Shown: positions 12,139 to 25,132, counted from the first letter of the stretch. The stretch is 64,000 bases of DNA from Chalara sp. BL73 (GCA_918026815.1 CAKJVC010000207.1:124001-188000); one strand, 5' to 3'. The notes: generated from the letters alone by a model not told the origin. A program made the numbers and translations.

Positions 12139-12733
12139 CTTGAACGATATGTCATAGCACTATGATACTACGATGCGGACTTGATACAGGGAAACGTTTC
12201 TTCGCGTCTTCGCGTCTTTGAGTTGAAACTATCTATCCGTGAGTTAATTGAGCACAAAAGACGACAAATTCTCGACATAAGCTGTACTTGAAATGCTGCT
12301 TACACATCATCTGCACCCTTGTGCTTACAAATAACACCCGAATATTCGCACGACTACAGCCAATCATAGTCTGGTCAATAGTTAGGGTTGACATAAGTAC
12401 TAAATACGGAAAACGCAAACCTGGACATCCTAGTAATCAACTTGAGTAAAATGGCAAACGGGTATAGGGAAAATATCTTGTGATGTACTGCAGCACTACG
12501 TGTGGAGGCGGGGCAAGAACGGCCGTTGTCAGGTATCGTATTATAATTTATCGTGTTTAAACTAATCGAGCTCGTATCTTGGCAATAGTCTACTTCGTAT
12601 GAAGATGGTACTATCTATTTGGATTTTTGTTACGCATCATAATATCTTAGTTCTAAAACTTTGAATTTGTCACTCAAGGCTTGATCATGTTCATACAAGA
12701 ACATGATAATTTCGTTATAAAAGGCCTGCGCAA
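12139..12733. other. Intergenic, no gene seen
   Basis: Spacer between divergently oriented genes. No coding signal. The part next to 12138 is the bZIP gene's promoter and 5' leader. Confidence 0.4.
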
Positions 12734-12784
12734 ATGGTAACTCACTCTCAACATCTTCAATTCTGCTCCAAAAACATTTCGAGC

Positions 12785-13945
12785 ATGGTTATCTCTTCTA
12801 ACAGCGTTGGTTTGGTTGTAGGAACTTTTGACTGGAACTCAACACCCGAGAGTGAAGGATATCAAGATGCTATTACTAGTATTATGACCAACCATGATAT
12901 ATCGAGCCTCGATACTGCGAGGGCATATGTTAGTATCCTCCGTGGCAAATATATATAAACTGGAGATTAACATGATATGGGATGACAGGGAAGAGGTGAA
13001 TCAGAAAGCGCGCTTGGAAATAAGGCCCTTGCGATCCAGTTCAAAACTACTACTAAAGCCCCGACTATCCCAGGTAATGGGGCTGCCAGCCGAGAGAATA
13101 TTCTCAAAGCCGCAAATGAAAGCCTCGCGGCTTTGAAGCTAAACAAGGTGATGCTGATCGCCAATTTTGAAGCACCCTTCAAAAATTAATAATGGGGGCT
13201 GCAGATACCTCTCTACCTTCTCCACGGATCCTGATGATACTGTTCCGGTTTCTGAAACCTATGGCGCAATCCAGTATCTATTTGAGCAAGGGAGCATCGA
13301 GAAGGTAGGAGATTCCCAATTATTATCAACGCGCATTAACAAAGCTAGTTCGGCTTATCGAACTTTAACGGAGCCCAGGTCTTGGAATACTATGAGTATG
13401 CAAAGGAACAAAATTATATTCTCCCAACAGTATTTCAAGGCGCATACAGCCCTGCCCTACGCGTATATGAGTCCGCCCTAGTTCCTAAACTCAGAGAACT
13501 CGGGTTGTCCATTCAAGCCTACTCTCCGCTTGCTATGGGATTCTTATCCAAAACCCCGGCTCAGATAGAGAATGCAACAAGCGGACGCTGGGACCCAGCC
13601 ACGCCGCTCGGGCGGATGCATCGCTTCATGTTCTGTAAGCTGGCATATATAAAGATGCTTGGTGGATGGGGAAAGCTTGCCGAGAAGAGCGGAGTGAGCA
13701 AAGCCGGACTCGCATATCGCTGGGTGCGATATCACTTTTTCCTTGATGGCGCTAAGGGAGATGAGATGATTGTCGGAGCTAGTAGCGTAGAGCAGTTTAA
13801 GGAGATGATGGAGGAGATTGAGAAGGGGCGGCTTGATGACTGGATCGTGGAGAAAATTAATGCGCTCTGGGAAACAGTTAAGGCAGATGCGGAGGTGAGT
13901 ACGGTCAGGGCTTTCAAGGCTGCGGTTCTAGGCATTGAGGTCTAG
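12785..13945 (+). pseudogene. Aldo/keto reductase, AKR7 (aflatoxin-aldehyde reductase) type, probably frameshifted
   Basis: Exons seen: 12785-12928 (a start at 12734 is also possible), 12989-13147, 13205-13304 and 13349-13945. Family blocks are clear: VGTFDWNSTPESEGYQDA, DTARAY, NILKAANESLAALKLNK, FGLSNFNGAQVLEYYEYAK, PTVFQGAYSPALRVYESALV, LGLSIQAYSPLAMGFLS and MIVGASSVEQFKEMM. At the exon 2/exon 3 junction the only GT-AG choice gives IPLYLLHGS and then two stops (TGA TGA near 13234), whereas the next frame continues with DPDDTVPVSETYGAIQ. So one frameshift near 13225-13236 breaks the gene unless an odd GC donor at about 13152 is used. The catalytic YLLH/YLxS segment is exactly the part that is damaged. 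A sequencing error could explain it. Confidence 0.65.
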
Positions 13946-14145
13946 GTCACGCTATATGGTCGTGATGTAGACCGGCAGGAAATAAGAAGCCTTCAACCCC
14001 CCTGAATATGTATATCCATCTCGGTAAGCCCATGGGGCTGGGCTACTTCACACTATATGCTCATAGTGTAGACTAACAAGAAATAAGGTGTGGTTTCAAT
14101 CCCCCTGAATATGTACAGCCAACCTCGGTAAGCTCAGGGGTTGCT
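13946..14145. repeat. Two-copy tandem repeat with hairpin, about 100 bp per unit
   Basis: Copy 1 spans about 13948-14036 and copy 2 about 14047-14142. Shared segments include GAAATAAG, TCAA(T/C)CCCCCTGAATATGTA and CTCGGTAAGC. Each begins with a short inverted repeat: CACG...CGTG in copy 1 and CACTAT...ATAGTG in copy 2, so the arms changed together. No coding potential. Confidence 0.6.
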
Positions 14146-15603
14146 CAACCAAAACCCAAGAAAGCTTCGTCGGACTCCGGCTAACTATGCATTGAAACGT
14201 GGGGTGGCATACTTTCGCATCCTGTAGCATGTCCTCCTTGACCCAGCCGAAAGTCTAAACCCTAATGCGAACTGGTTTCATAAGCTTTTTAGGGTGAGCA
14301 TCTTTTGGCGAGTCATACTTCGTCACAAGGAGAGCAAGACAGACTTTTGCCAAGGCGGCGAGGGATCGCACCTTTGGAAGGATTGGGTTTCGTAAGGTAA
14401 AAGGTCAGCTCAGCGATTCTCCATTGGCAGAACCTGGTTACACAAGAATCTATAAATGTATTCTCTGTAGGCTGTGTCAGACCGCTCTCTGTAGGCAGAA
14501 TGATCTGCCGCCATGCTGACCGCACTGGGTAAAAGTTACCTGGATTTGTCAGGTTCAGCCGTAGCGACAGAAGTATTCCACCGTACATATAAATTAGATT
14601 CTGGAAGCAATTCGAAACGTCGGAATAGATGCTTCATTTCATGCAGATTCCAAGCCCCAGCGTCTCTTTGGCAGGTGCTAAGATGGAGAAATAATGAAAC
14701 ACATGCGCGAAGATTACTGTCTTCACAATGCTACTCCCCAACCATGGGGCTGGTGGCGGCTAGTGGGGTCTGTCAGCGATCCCGCCCGCAAAAACTGCAC
14801 TGCAACCTCATGCTGACTTGGCTTCTGACTCGCATGTATTTCTCATTAAAGCGATATTGAGAATGGCGACAACACATCAATTCATAAACTTGTCGAGAAC
14901 CTGGATGGATTGAGTATACAACCGCTTAATATACATACGGGCGTGTTTGTTGGAAATTTAGTCTGAGAAAGGTTGCGACCCGCGATCAGACCACAGGTTG
15001 ACCAACTATTTTAGTTTTGACCTGGTTCGTCCGAGAACCGAATGGTTGAACCTTAATTGCATTCTAAACAGGATTGACAAGTTTCGCCAGATTGTTGAGC
15101 CTCCTCTTTGGTGTTCTTCTTGGAAACGATAGCTCATGTTGAAGCCAATGTAGTACAGATCAACGATATACCAATGCTACTACTTTATGTTAGAAAAGTC
15201 ATGATCGTCTTACAAACACTTGTTGAGGCTTACATTTTCTCTTTCCAGCTGCCACCCTTCTAATATTTATCGGTGGTCTTCAACCCTTGACGACAAGCGG
15301 GGCCATCCAAGCAATGAGGGGGTGACGGCTATCCCCTCAAAGTGCTAATCAATACTATTCCAAATATGGTTCAGCTTGACACTCTAGAACTGGAGAAATC
15401 CTCCCGTGCCACTGGTACCATCCAATGCTTGGTCAGGAGTAGTCTGACGTCTTCCCCACCAATCTCAGATTACCTGCAGGCTATGCCATGAGCCCGATGG
15501 ACTAAGATCGCCGCCTCTGGCTGATATAAGTCAGCCCAAGGCCCAGGGCTCCACGTTGTCGCAAGTCTTACGCTGTCAAACTTTTCCTTAATGTCCAAAT
15601 GCG
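14146..15603. other. Intergenic, no gene seen
   Basis: About 1.46 kb without a supportable gene. Open frames at 14313-14588 (minus) and 14513-14860 (plus) overlap each other on opposite strands and show no domain features. Confidence 0.4.
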
Positions 15604-16964
15604 ATGGTGTTGCCAGAAACAATTCAGGTTGTCGTCGTGACAACTATCTGTTTTGTCCTGATCGCTCTGCGGACGATATATCGCCTCACAAGACGATGTG
15701 AGGTGCATACCAAATGTTATCGAAAATGGCACGTCGACGACCTATGGATGGCTTTATCCTTTCTCCCGCTTCTCGGAAGAGCATTAACCATTGCATGGTC
15801 CAACGCATTGGCAGATACACAATCGCTTGCCCAGAAGTCCCTGGCGGAACAGCGTAGCGATAAAGTTCTCTCAAGCAAACTCCTGATAGGTGGAAGGATA
15901 TTCTATGCGCTTTTGTACGTACTCTAAGAGACTTATCGTGCAGTCTTGTTCTAATAAATCCAGCCTGTGGTGTATGAAGATGTGCCTGCTAGAGCTCTAT
16001 CTACGCATCTCCGCTGGATTGCAGTTCTATCGAAACATTGGTCTGGCAATAAGGTGGAGCTTGTATCTTACCTTTGTCGGAATCGTGCTCGCTACTACTC
16101 TGGAATGTCGACCTTTGCATCTGTATGTGTTACAATAAATTACATTATATGAGTTCACTATTAACCTTTAACATAGCGCCTGGAACGGTGATCCCGCTGG
16201 CGGTAAGACAGACCCTCTTCTGCACGATGTCTTGATCTAATCGTACCGCAGTGAAATGTCGAAAGGCGAGAGCAAATCTATTCACCATGGCAATCACCAA
16301 TATAGTGACGGACATCGCATTGATTTTATTTCCAATTTCTCTCCTACGACGGTCTGGACTGGACTTTTCTAGGTTTGTCTCACCAGCACGTCGATCAAGT
16401 GAACATAATTTTAATGTTGAAGGTTAGGTTCATTCGGTTGGCAATATTATTTGCACTTGGGTCTCTCGTTATCATTACTACCCTCATCCGCTTACCTCTT
16501 ATTCTTCGCGACAATGCTCAGAAAACACGAAGCTTGGTAGGTGTCCCTTCAATGTTGGATCCAGATCTTGTCTAGTACGAGCCTCCACTAACATTAGCAA
16601 TTAGTGGGCGAGCGTTGAAATAGCCTGTGCCTGTGTTATCGCCAATGCGCCCTTCTTCCAAGCCGTCATAGTAGACTTCAAACTAGGAGGCTCGCACAAT
16701 AGTGCTCAGCAATCGGGAACATTCACCCGAACGACAAACACAAGAGCGAAAACTCCGAGGGCAGGAGATGGACGAGATGAGGATGAGATTGGCCTCTGGC
16801 ATATTGAGAAACGAGTTAGTTTTCTTGTCGAGGGAAGAGACAATAGTGTGGCAAGTGGTATGAGTGGTGCTGGTCCCAGTATGAGCGAGGAAGACTTGCA
16901 GGGTCCTTCACATGGCAACTCGAATGCTACTGTGGTTGCTCTGGGCCCTGCGAGGAGCCCGTGA
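15604..16964 (+). CDS. Fungal rhodopsin-like integral membrane protein (multi-TM)
   Basis: Six exons: 15604-15914, 15964-16128, 16177-16202 (only 26 nt), 16252-16372, 16428-16536 and 16605-16964, giving 363 aa. Pattern matches the fungal multi-TM family often annotated 'rhodopsin domain' or PTH11-like: N-terminal TM, then RKWHVDDLWMALSFLPLL, LWCMKMCLLELYLR, AIRWSLYLTFVGIVLATTLE-C, a KCRKARANLFTMAITNIVTDIA block with P-I-S-L, LFALGSLVIITTLIRL, and WASVEIACACVIANAPFF. The C-terminal tail (about 90 aa) is hydrophilic and Ser/Gly-rich. The family is not a retinal opsin: no Schiff-base lysine context is visible. Function unknown. A damaged relative lies at 22.4-23.1 kb. Confidence 0.8.
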
Positions 16965-19436
16965 GATGTATCATATATCGTATTTATATATTGTATAGAA
17001 CATGAACAATGACCCGCTGTCGAACATGACATAATTCCTTCAGCTGATTAAAAAATGGTTCCTAAGAGGCGTCTGCTACGAAACATGGTTTAGGAGCTTC
17101 ACTTGGTAATTCGTCTTCATGATAACCATGCATCATCCTTTTAGATAGTTAGAATAAGGGAGTTGTTTCCAATGTGTCTATTATTCAACTATGCCACTTT
17201 CTACCCGGGTAGAGCTTTGCTAGTATTTGAAGAGCTGAGGTCCAAATGATGGTGCCTTGAATTCTACACACAGAACAAAGCTAGATATTCATTACCAAAC
17301 ACTATGAATTGCTCATTTTTCCATTCATAAAAAGGGGTATTCATACTACATCCAAAGACGTGCTCAACCAATCAGGAGCAATTCAACTCTTATTTACTCT
17401 GCATGTGGCACCTCTCGAGGTTCAGTCTTTACTACCTTCAACACCACTTTGATTACTTTAATACGGCTTCAGGGGATAATTTCAACCCTTCGGATCAACG
17501 AAATATAATCGATTTACCTATATAAAGGCCCTACTCAACTCAAGGTCGGCTTACTACCTCAATCCGAAACGATCATCAAACAACTCCTCCCAAACCCAAT
17601 GCCCAGAGTCCCAAACTCAACCCCACAAGACAAGAAAGTGTGTCTAAAACCACTAAAACATCCACAACGCTATGACAACCGGAGCTCAAGGCTATGCGAT
17701 ATACATTCATGAAGGTCTGAACGCCCATGGACTTGCCAGACCCCAGTGACCACCGAGAGAGAAATGACTAAGGCTTATACTACATCGTAAAACGAGTGCG
17801 GAAGTATGATCACCGACATGAATATTAGAGCGAAAGACTCCCAAACCGATTCTGACTACGAGAGGTATTGTTCCGGCTTTCGACTTTAGAAAGTTGATAT
17901 GAGTGTCTCCAGGATGCATAAGATAAAGGAAAATAGATGTGACTGCTTAGTCTATATATGTGAATTACTAGTAGGAGGCCAATACATAGAAACACAATTA
18001 GGTCGTGAGACGGTTGTTCGTTGCTCGACATAGATGGTTTAAGGTGGCGATCGCAGGGAAATCATTCGGCCAGTAACTCCAGTGTAAATATCGCTATCTT
18101 TTCCATGATAGAATAGTTCTAAATGAGCCTGCTTTGAGGGCTCTCGTGGCCCTGAACACCATCGAGTGTGGTCTAGTAAGAGTCTTGGTACTGTATCCTC
18201 AGCTCAGCTTATAATATGACCTGGTCATGGCCTTCTTCACCGCTCGTTTACCGCTATATTACTTGGTCTAGAATGAATTAGTCTATTACTTGTATTTGAT
18301 GTAGCGTAACTGACACATGCATCAAAGGAAGGTCCAAGCTACATGCCGAATTCAAAGTGCTACTCCGCGGAGTTTTGCTGGAGCTACCTTTGTGTCTCTC
18401 AGCTTCTAATTCTAGCAGTGTGATTCTATTTTAATATAAGCATAAATCTAAATCTATCAGGCAGAGTGATCCGGTATCCAAACTTAATTCTCTCTAGGTA
18501 TCGAACAAACTTCATCCAAGATATTATTGCTTTGCATAAACAGTGAGTATTTCGTATAGAGTTAATTTTATCTCTACTGGAGCCGAGTATGTCAAATTTT
18601 GGGCCAGCGCCGTGAGCCGATGGGACGGAAGTGCGGCTTCTTCCCGTGTCGGAATTTCCTCGTACGCCTTGGCACAATTGTTTCCTCAATTGCCTCCTCC
18701 CAAAGCAGCCGAGAACTCGAAAACATGATTCAAATTTATTCTACGCACCTAACCAATCGCGGTGGCGTGAGTCCAGTCTTCACCCGAATATCTCCAGTTT
18801 AAAACCGTGACGAGGGTGTTCCTAGGTTGGCCCTGCTGTTGGCCCTGCTGTTGGCCCGGCCAACATTATCTTGGCATGAACTGACCCTCAACACTTCGAG
18901 CACCACTATGACCTCTGACCATGACCTATGACCATGTACCAGTGACCTTTTATAGGACTTTTAAGACTTTGTTGAGAATTATTCAAGCCTCAAGAATCTG
19001 GGTGCATTCCTGAATCGTGACGAATATTGAAATGAGAGAAGCTTGATTCGTAGCCGCCATCAATATCAGCCACTTTGCGTCAACAATTGAAGCTGCTATA
19101 ATAGATAGGGCATTAGAATCTCTTTATTTAACACACGGACTTACTTCCGATCTAATAAAGTCCGAAATTTAATCGGTAGAGCTTCAATCGCGGTGAGATC
19201 AAAGCTATGGTGAGGTCTTCGTTTATTTTTCTCACATTCTTTGTGCCAATGGTTCTACGTCATGATGTTCAGAGAGCTGTTTATGCCAAGGAATGTCCTC
19301 CAGAACTTGGTCTGGGAGCTCCAACCACCATCCACCATAGCTTGCAAGATCCTTCTTGCTTGATCTCCAACTGCTTCGCCTTCATTTGGGATATCAATTG
19401 CAAAGAGAGCGAAGCAAATCAATTAATCACGTTGAT
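16965..19436. other. Long intergenic region, no gene seen
   Basis: About 2.5 kb without a supportable gene. Several 60-90 codon open frames exist (17707-17919, 18426-18689, 18543-18728, 19207-19482) but none shows family motifs or consistent splicing. It may contain decayed sequence. Confidence 0.4.
18828..18863. repeat. 12-bp direct repeat
   Basis: TTGGCCCTGCTG occurs twice in tandem, followed by a partial third copy (TTGGCCC). It is directly followed by a self-complementary GGCCAACATT stretch. No coding role seen. Confidence 0.6.
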
Positions 19437-21577
19437 ATGGTCGTGCATTGGAGGAAGTTATTGGGCCTTGATGGGTATGTGAACTTGTTTCCCCGCACTC
19501 TCCCTTGAGCTCCAAACAGCTCATGCTATGACTTCACACGAGAATATCACCACGCGGATCCAATCATATACTAACTGCCCTCAGCAATGATCGCGCAGCC
19601 TGGCGCGAAGAAGCGCGTCGCCTTCTGCCCAGCTTCCAGGAGGATACCATCGAATCTGCCATCCCGCCAGAGGAAGTAACCAAGGTTGCCCTGCGTCTCC
19701 GATACCTGGTTGAAGAATGCGTGCCATGCGAGCTCGAGGAGGACCTTCTCACAATGGCGCATTCTAAGGTCCTTACCCGTAATGTTATCCTGGCAGCTAA
19801 AGAGGCTGGAGGTAGAGATTATGCGGCGTGCGTGGTGTATGCGTTGCTGGTCAACAAACGGTGGTTCAAGAAACAAGCTCTATTAGAACTCTGGGATGCT
19901 GATTTGCATAATTTGAGGGCGGTCGCAACCGAGATGATTGCGAAACGAATGTGTGTGCATATTGCCCGTCGAAGAATTTGCCGCTAATCAGGACTAGAAT
20001 CGAAGCTGAGGAAGATGAGCAGTACCTTCTCCAAGATGTGCTTCTCAAGCGGTACAGCATAATTGTAGATGGAGAACAGACGCAGCCCGCGAATGTGATC
20101 GAACGTGCCGTTGACCTTCATGCTCTCAATGTTACCGGCTCATCGGGATACCAGAAATGTGTCAGCTATTTGTGGCGAGGATGGCTTGTGCAGGACGAAA
20201 ACGATCCTTCCACTTTTGTGGCATACAAGAAGAGGGATTGTCCGCATTACTGGGAGCATGTTCATCCAGATCTAATGCGGGCTCCAGTCTACCAAAATGC
20301 GACGCAGATTATCTTCAGTTTCATTTACCTGGCCCTCTTTTCCCAGGTTATTGCGACGGTCAACCCACTGGGAGAAATTGATGTGGTGGAGATCATTTTA
20401 TATATTTTTACTTTCGGCTTCTTATGCGATGAGTTCAGTAAGCTCTGGAAGGTGGGCAGGTATTACATTGGGTTTTGGAACGTCTTTAATGTGGTACTTT
20501 ATGCACTCCTCACAACAAGTTTGGTAGTCCGACTTATTGCTCTCAGCCACAAGGCTGATGATCCTAATCGAGGACAAATTAACAAGCTCTCTTATAACTT
20601 CCTTGGTAATATCTTTCCATGTCCATCGATTTGTTGAGCTTTGCTAACTTCTGGTAGCCTTCTCCGCGCCTATGTTCTGGATGCGTCTTCTTCTCTACCT
20701 CGACACTATCCGTTTCTTCGGCGCCATGCTAGTCGTGCTGAAGGTTATGATGAAAGAGTCGCTCATTTTCTTTGCGCTTCTTGTCGTAATCCTCATTGGT
20801 TTTCTGCAAGCCTTCATTGGTATGGACAATGCGGACTCTAGTACAGATGCCACAGTCTTTATTTTACAAGCGAGTAAGTCAACTGGATTGTTCTGTTTGT
20901 TTAAATTCAGTTGACGCTGACCACAATACGCAGTGGCCAATGCGATTATGCAATCCCCAGACTTCTCTGGGTTCGATAACTTTGCACCGCCATTCGGAAT
21001 CATTCTCTACTACGTATTCACATTCGTAGTGATGGTCATTCTGCTCAACATTCTGATTGCACTATATAACAGCGCTTATGAGGACATTACCGATAACGCC
21101 ATTGACGAATACATGGCGCTCTTCTCTCAAAAGACCATGCAATTCGTGCGTGCGCCAGATGAAAATGTATTTATCGCACCTCTCAACCTAGTAGAAATAT
21201 TCTTCCTCGTTTTGCCTCTGGAGTGGTGGGTTCCTCGCAAGATATACGCTAAACTTAATGATATGGTGATGGCCGTCATTTACAGTCCGCTGCTCTTTAT
21301 CGCTGCATGGGTCGAGTGCCGAAGTGCCAAACGAGTCAGGTGGAACAGAAAGCGTGGTGAAGATGATGATGATACCACAGAGGAATGGGAGCATTTGCAG
21401 GTTGACTTCGAAGGCGAGGGTTGGGACAAGAAGGTTGCGACTGTCAAGCCCGATGTAGAGGATGATACAGCTACATTAGCGGTTCGGAAGCTGCAAGAAG
21501 AAGTTAAGGAGTTGAAGGCCTTGATCCTGAAGCTGGTGGAGAGCAAGGAAGGGAACGGCAAGCAGCCAGAGGAATGA
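19437..21577 (+). CDS. TRPY/Yvc1-like vacuolar cation channel
   Basis: Five exons: 19437-19474, 19585-19950, 19998-20605, 20658-20873 and 20934-21577, giving 623 aa. The short first exon (MVVHWRKLLGLDG) is inferred from phase; exon 2 onwards is firm. Residues 20-230 are the cytosolic N-domain (IPPEEVTKVALRLRYLVEE, AAWREEARRLLPSFQED). Six hydrophobic segments follow, including IFSFIYLALFSQVIATV, LYIFTFGFLCDEFSKLWKVG, LIFFALLVVILIGFLQAFIG and the pore/S6 part FTFVVMVILLNILIALYNSA followed by YEDI. An acidic DDDDTTEE stretch and a C-terminal coiled coil (AVRKLQEEVKELKALILKLV) fit yeast Yvc1-type channels, which release Ca2+ from the vacuole. No breaks found. Confidence 0.85.
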
Positions 21578-22400
21578 GCTATGATTTCATGCATTGGGGG
21601 GCTCGCGTTTAATGGGTGGCGGTTAATGAGCGTGGCGCTGTGTTGGCTTTTTATTCATCGGTCTATTTTGGAGTATGTGCAAAAGCAGCGATTGAATATA
21701 TGAATCTGAATCACGAATCTGCGCAAAGTAGAAACTCTCCTATACTAAATTACCCTTCCACCATATGCCCACAGGGACACTTTGCATCTCAATACCCAAA
21801 CTTGCGAATACAACAGCCGGATCATCCCTGTTCTTAAAGGTCAAATTTGTAAAATTTGTAACGCACCACAGGATCGTTGTAAAAAATCGGCTATTGCTCT
21901 CGATTAGCCAACTCTGCCACAAAGTAACGTGACAAACTACTATTCGTGGTGTGACATCTAGTTAATCAGTCCATGATTAGTGATGAGTTCATACTAATGT
22001 ATTGTGTTGTAGAAGGTTCATTTTTAATATGTTTGAGAGAGGAGGGAAGACAGGTCATCTAAGGTGTAGCGAAATAAAAGTTAAGGCGCTTTTCTTCAAG
22101 AGGCATAAATATCATTATAGGGTCTGTTGTCAATGACTTGTCACTCAACGAGATACTTTCTTGTTGAGTATGTATGAATTTCCCCTTCGGCCCACCCGTT
22201 CATCAGATCAGGAAGTAATAATCTTGCGACTAATCTTGAAATAAGAGACGAAATGACAGGGAATAACCTGCTTTATAGTGGATCATGATGTAACTTATGT
22301 GGTTTAAAGGAAGGCGGACCTGCCTGTGCAAGGGCAGTATAATTCTGGTTGAGTTCCCCACAGCATACTGATAGGGATAGCCATTACTGAGGCTGTTGGC
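21578..22400. other. Intergenic, no gene seen
   Basis: Sequence after the channel gene, increasingly AT-rich, without a supportable gene. It marks the start of the decayed region. Confidence 0.4.
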
Positions 22401-23095
22401 TTAGTGAAAGATGGAGAAAAAGGAGAAAATACTCATGAAGTCAGTAATAACATCCTAAGCACAATTCAACTTTAAGATGACTTTTTGGACGTTTACGGTA
22501 GAATCAAGTGCGCACTTGGTAATTATTTCTGTCAGCGGAGCTACCAGGCACCTATACTGTATCGTACCGATGCAAGCGAAGTATGTGGCTACGTTGAATA
22601 CAAATACTGGCCACCACAAGTACTTCTGGCGAGACACGTTTGTGCCAAGGCGTTTGAAAAGAGCAAGAAAGCTATTTTGATGGACCAGATAGGAGAGCAG
22701 AAAAGCACAATCACCGCTGCAGATGTCTTGGAATAGCCCTCGCTCTTTGACACAAAGTTTCGGCCAGGGATTTGGAGCTGAACTGCCACGGCCAGGTCAA
22801 ACATTGCCTGGGCATGAACTTGCCACAGTACTGCACTGGCGAGTGAAAATCCTAAAGCAATTATTACAAAAGCCTCATCCGCATATAGTCGCTTGAAGGC
22901 CCGAATCCTTGAAAAAAAAGCGAAGTGAAACACAGATGGTCGCAATTGTGAAGCCGCCCCAAATAACACTCTATATAGTTATCCTTGTTAGCGTAATTAC
23001 CTTTTCGAATGCGTGCTTTGGCTTACCAAGAACGCTGGCATATTCACCTTCGTTGGTGCGACTCTCGCGACCTGTGTCGAGCTGCCTGAAGTTGT
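22400..23095 (-). pseudogene. Rhodopsin-like membrane protein, pseudogene with frameshifts and a RIP-type stop
   Basis: Read on the minus strand: an N-terminal exon ending near 23031, an intron to about 22969, then GGFTIATICVSLRF; a frame change in a run of eight T (about 22915); IRAFKRLYADEAFVIIALG; IPGRNFV; WSIKIAFLLF; a second frame change near 22650; LGTNVSRQKYLWWPVFVFNV and FACIGTIQYRCLVAPLTEI; then NCA followed by TAG at 22455-22457 where the family has Trp (CAWD), and DVITDFMSIFS after it. So at least two frameshifts and one TGG-to-TAG change are present. The family is the same as at 15.6-17.0 kb. The gene cannot make a full protein. Confidence 0.72.
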
Positions 23096-23707
23096 AGACA
23101 TGGTGAATAGCGTCGAAATCCGAACACAAGAATGAATGGGCTTAGAATGGAGAGCCTATACAAACTTTAGAGAAATTTATCGAAGGAATACCACGAGTTT
23201 GTTACTTGACTTTTGTAGGAGATGAGATGTATGGGATTTGAGCCTGGGGATAGGATGAGGAGGCCTTTGGGGTAGGAAACAACTTTTATGTCAGCTACAA
23301 CTATTCCAACAAACTGCAACCTAGGTTTCTGCTGCACCTCCGGTATGTAACCCAAGGTGGGCACGTGAACCTAGTCAATATTCGTTGACCTATATAGTGG
23401 TGACCATGTGGTTGAAGATGGCATGCATATGCATCCTAAAGCTAGGCTCAAATCTCTTGAAAGCGTACATAACTAATGCAATCTGCCCGAGCCGTATTGC
23501 GCCGGTTTATTGCATAGTGATTGATCTAATCACCGCGATGCTGAATTTGGATCCCTTTTACGGAGGAAATACACATTTCGCGATCAAGTTTAAAACAAGT
23601 CTCGTTATGGGCATAATATCAAAGCTATTGGATTCAAAAAGTACTCGGGCAGTTCCGACGGCACTGCGTAGGTGTTTTCAAATACCCAACTTTATAGAAT
23701 AATGAGA
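23096..23707. other. Decayed spacer between two pseudogenes
   Basis: No gene supported. A plus-strand open frame at 23385-23702 has no family signature. Confidence 0.35.
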
Positions 23708-24545
23708 CTGACTAAAGAGCTTTGAGGTTGGTGATTACACCCATGCCTTTCACAGGCCCGGTGATTCCAAGGGAAGGAGTAGATTCATCAAGAGTTGGAA
23801 ATTCCGTATTTGCTCCCTCGGCTAGCTTGAGATCAAACGGGGAAAGAGTATAGCAACAAAAGAGTAAACTTGCTCCTTAGCCATGACACGCCCGGGGCAA
23901 CAGCTGACTCCACCACCAAAAGGTCGATAGGAAGAGTGCTTGGGCAGGCTCTTATTTGCAATAAAGAGCTCTGCATCGAAAGATCTATAGTCTTGACCCC
24001 AAACATTCTCGTTCATATGGAATTGGCGGGACGGCATAAGGATATTAGTTCCGGGTTGTAATAACTTATTCCAAATCACTGTTACCTTTAGTACTTTGCG
24101 GCTCATCGTGGCTCCACCATTCAACCGTAATGATCCATGAAATGCACCGTCCAGAGAAGGCGAGTTAGCACAAAGATGCTTGATATCAAGCCCTCCATCT
24201 TTCTAAGCTGCGTTTATTTTAGTGTGAACACGTTTTAGAAGCGTTAAATTGAAGATAAGATGAGTAATAAGTATTTGTTGGAGTTTGAACTTTAAATTTT
24301 AGTATTTCTTTTTTATCAGAGAATAGTTGCACTTACGCCAAGTATATCAATAGAAGCATGCACGCTCCGCTCTCGATATCAATACCAACAATCTCTTGAG
24401 CTTTTAAAAATCTGTTTTATGCCCCAAGCTTGGCCAATGCGCTGTTCTTCGGGTAGAGTAACGAACTGCTTCGCCGTATTGGTCATGGCACGGCGCGCAT
24501 TGGTGGCCCTGGAAGAGAGTAACCCACTGTAAGGGCGGTGCTATT
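23708..24545 (-). pseudogene. Cytochrome P450, C-terminal relic
   Basis: On the minus strand the heme region is unmistakable: SSYRPFGGGVSCCPGRVMAKE (about 23930-23870), preceded by LLQPGTNILMPSRQFHMNE and TMSRKVLKVTVIW. The following C-terminus (FDLKLAEGANTEFP, TPSLGITGPVKGMGV) is in another frame, so a frameshift sits near 23835. The K-helix Glu of the ExxR motif reads Gly (GSLRLN, about 24140), which by itself should abolish folding or function. Weaker similarity continues up to about 24545 (ARRAMTNTAKQFVTLPEEQR and a membrane-like I-helix). The N-terminal half was not found next to it. A GGGVSxCPGR heme motif points to a CYP7/8-like fungal clan; the substrate is unknown. Confidence 0.72.
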
Positions 24546-25132
24546 TCAAGGTATTTGAAATTCTTCATCTGATTTGATTCCCGAGGATAATTGTTAGATA
24601 GTGGTTTTATTAGTTGATATACCTAGATGCCACAAGCCTACTCGGTTTTGCATACTGAATGCAGACCAAAAGCATCTCAAGGATAATATGGCGTATGTGT
24701 CTTTAATAATGGCAATGAGCCTCTAACCTTATACATCATATATATCCTAAAAGTTCCTAACAGTACATGACAAGCAAGTGTCTCTGATAATTGCAACACA
24801 GAACATGCTACAGTACAAAATGCATGTTAGTAAGTCTAAAATGAAAGGTATAAAAATTAAGAAGAAAAAGGTTGGTAAAAATCTGCGAATTTACTATCAT
24901 GTTAATTAATTATAATTTAGATTTGGTTTTTTTCCCCGCTGAATTGCAGTATTGTATCAATCATGACTCCATTCTACTATGGCTCATAGACTAGGGTTAT
25001 GTCTTGGCATGACTCAGAAAAAGTGAACAGCCTCATTCGCCTCATTCATTACGTGAGAAGATTTATTTTTAAAATCGTCTATATATCAGTCAAGATGAGT
25101 CGATAGTCCTGGGCCACCTATACGGAAAGAAA
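24546..25132. other. AT-rich intergenic region
   Basis: No gene seen. Very AT-rich stretches (for example around 24841-24930) suggest old mutated repeat DNA. Confidence 0.35.
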
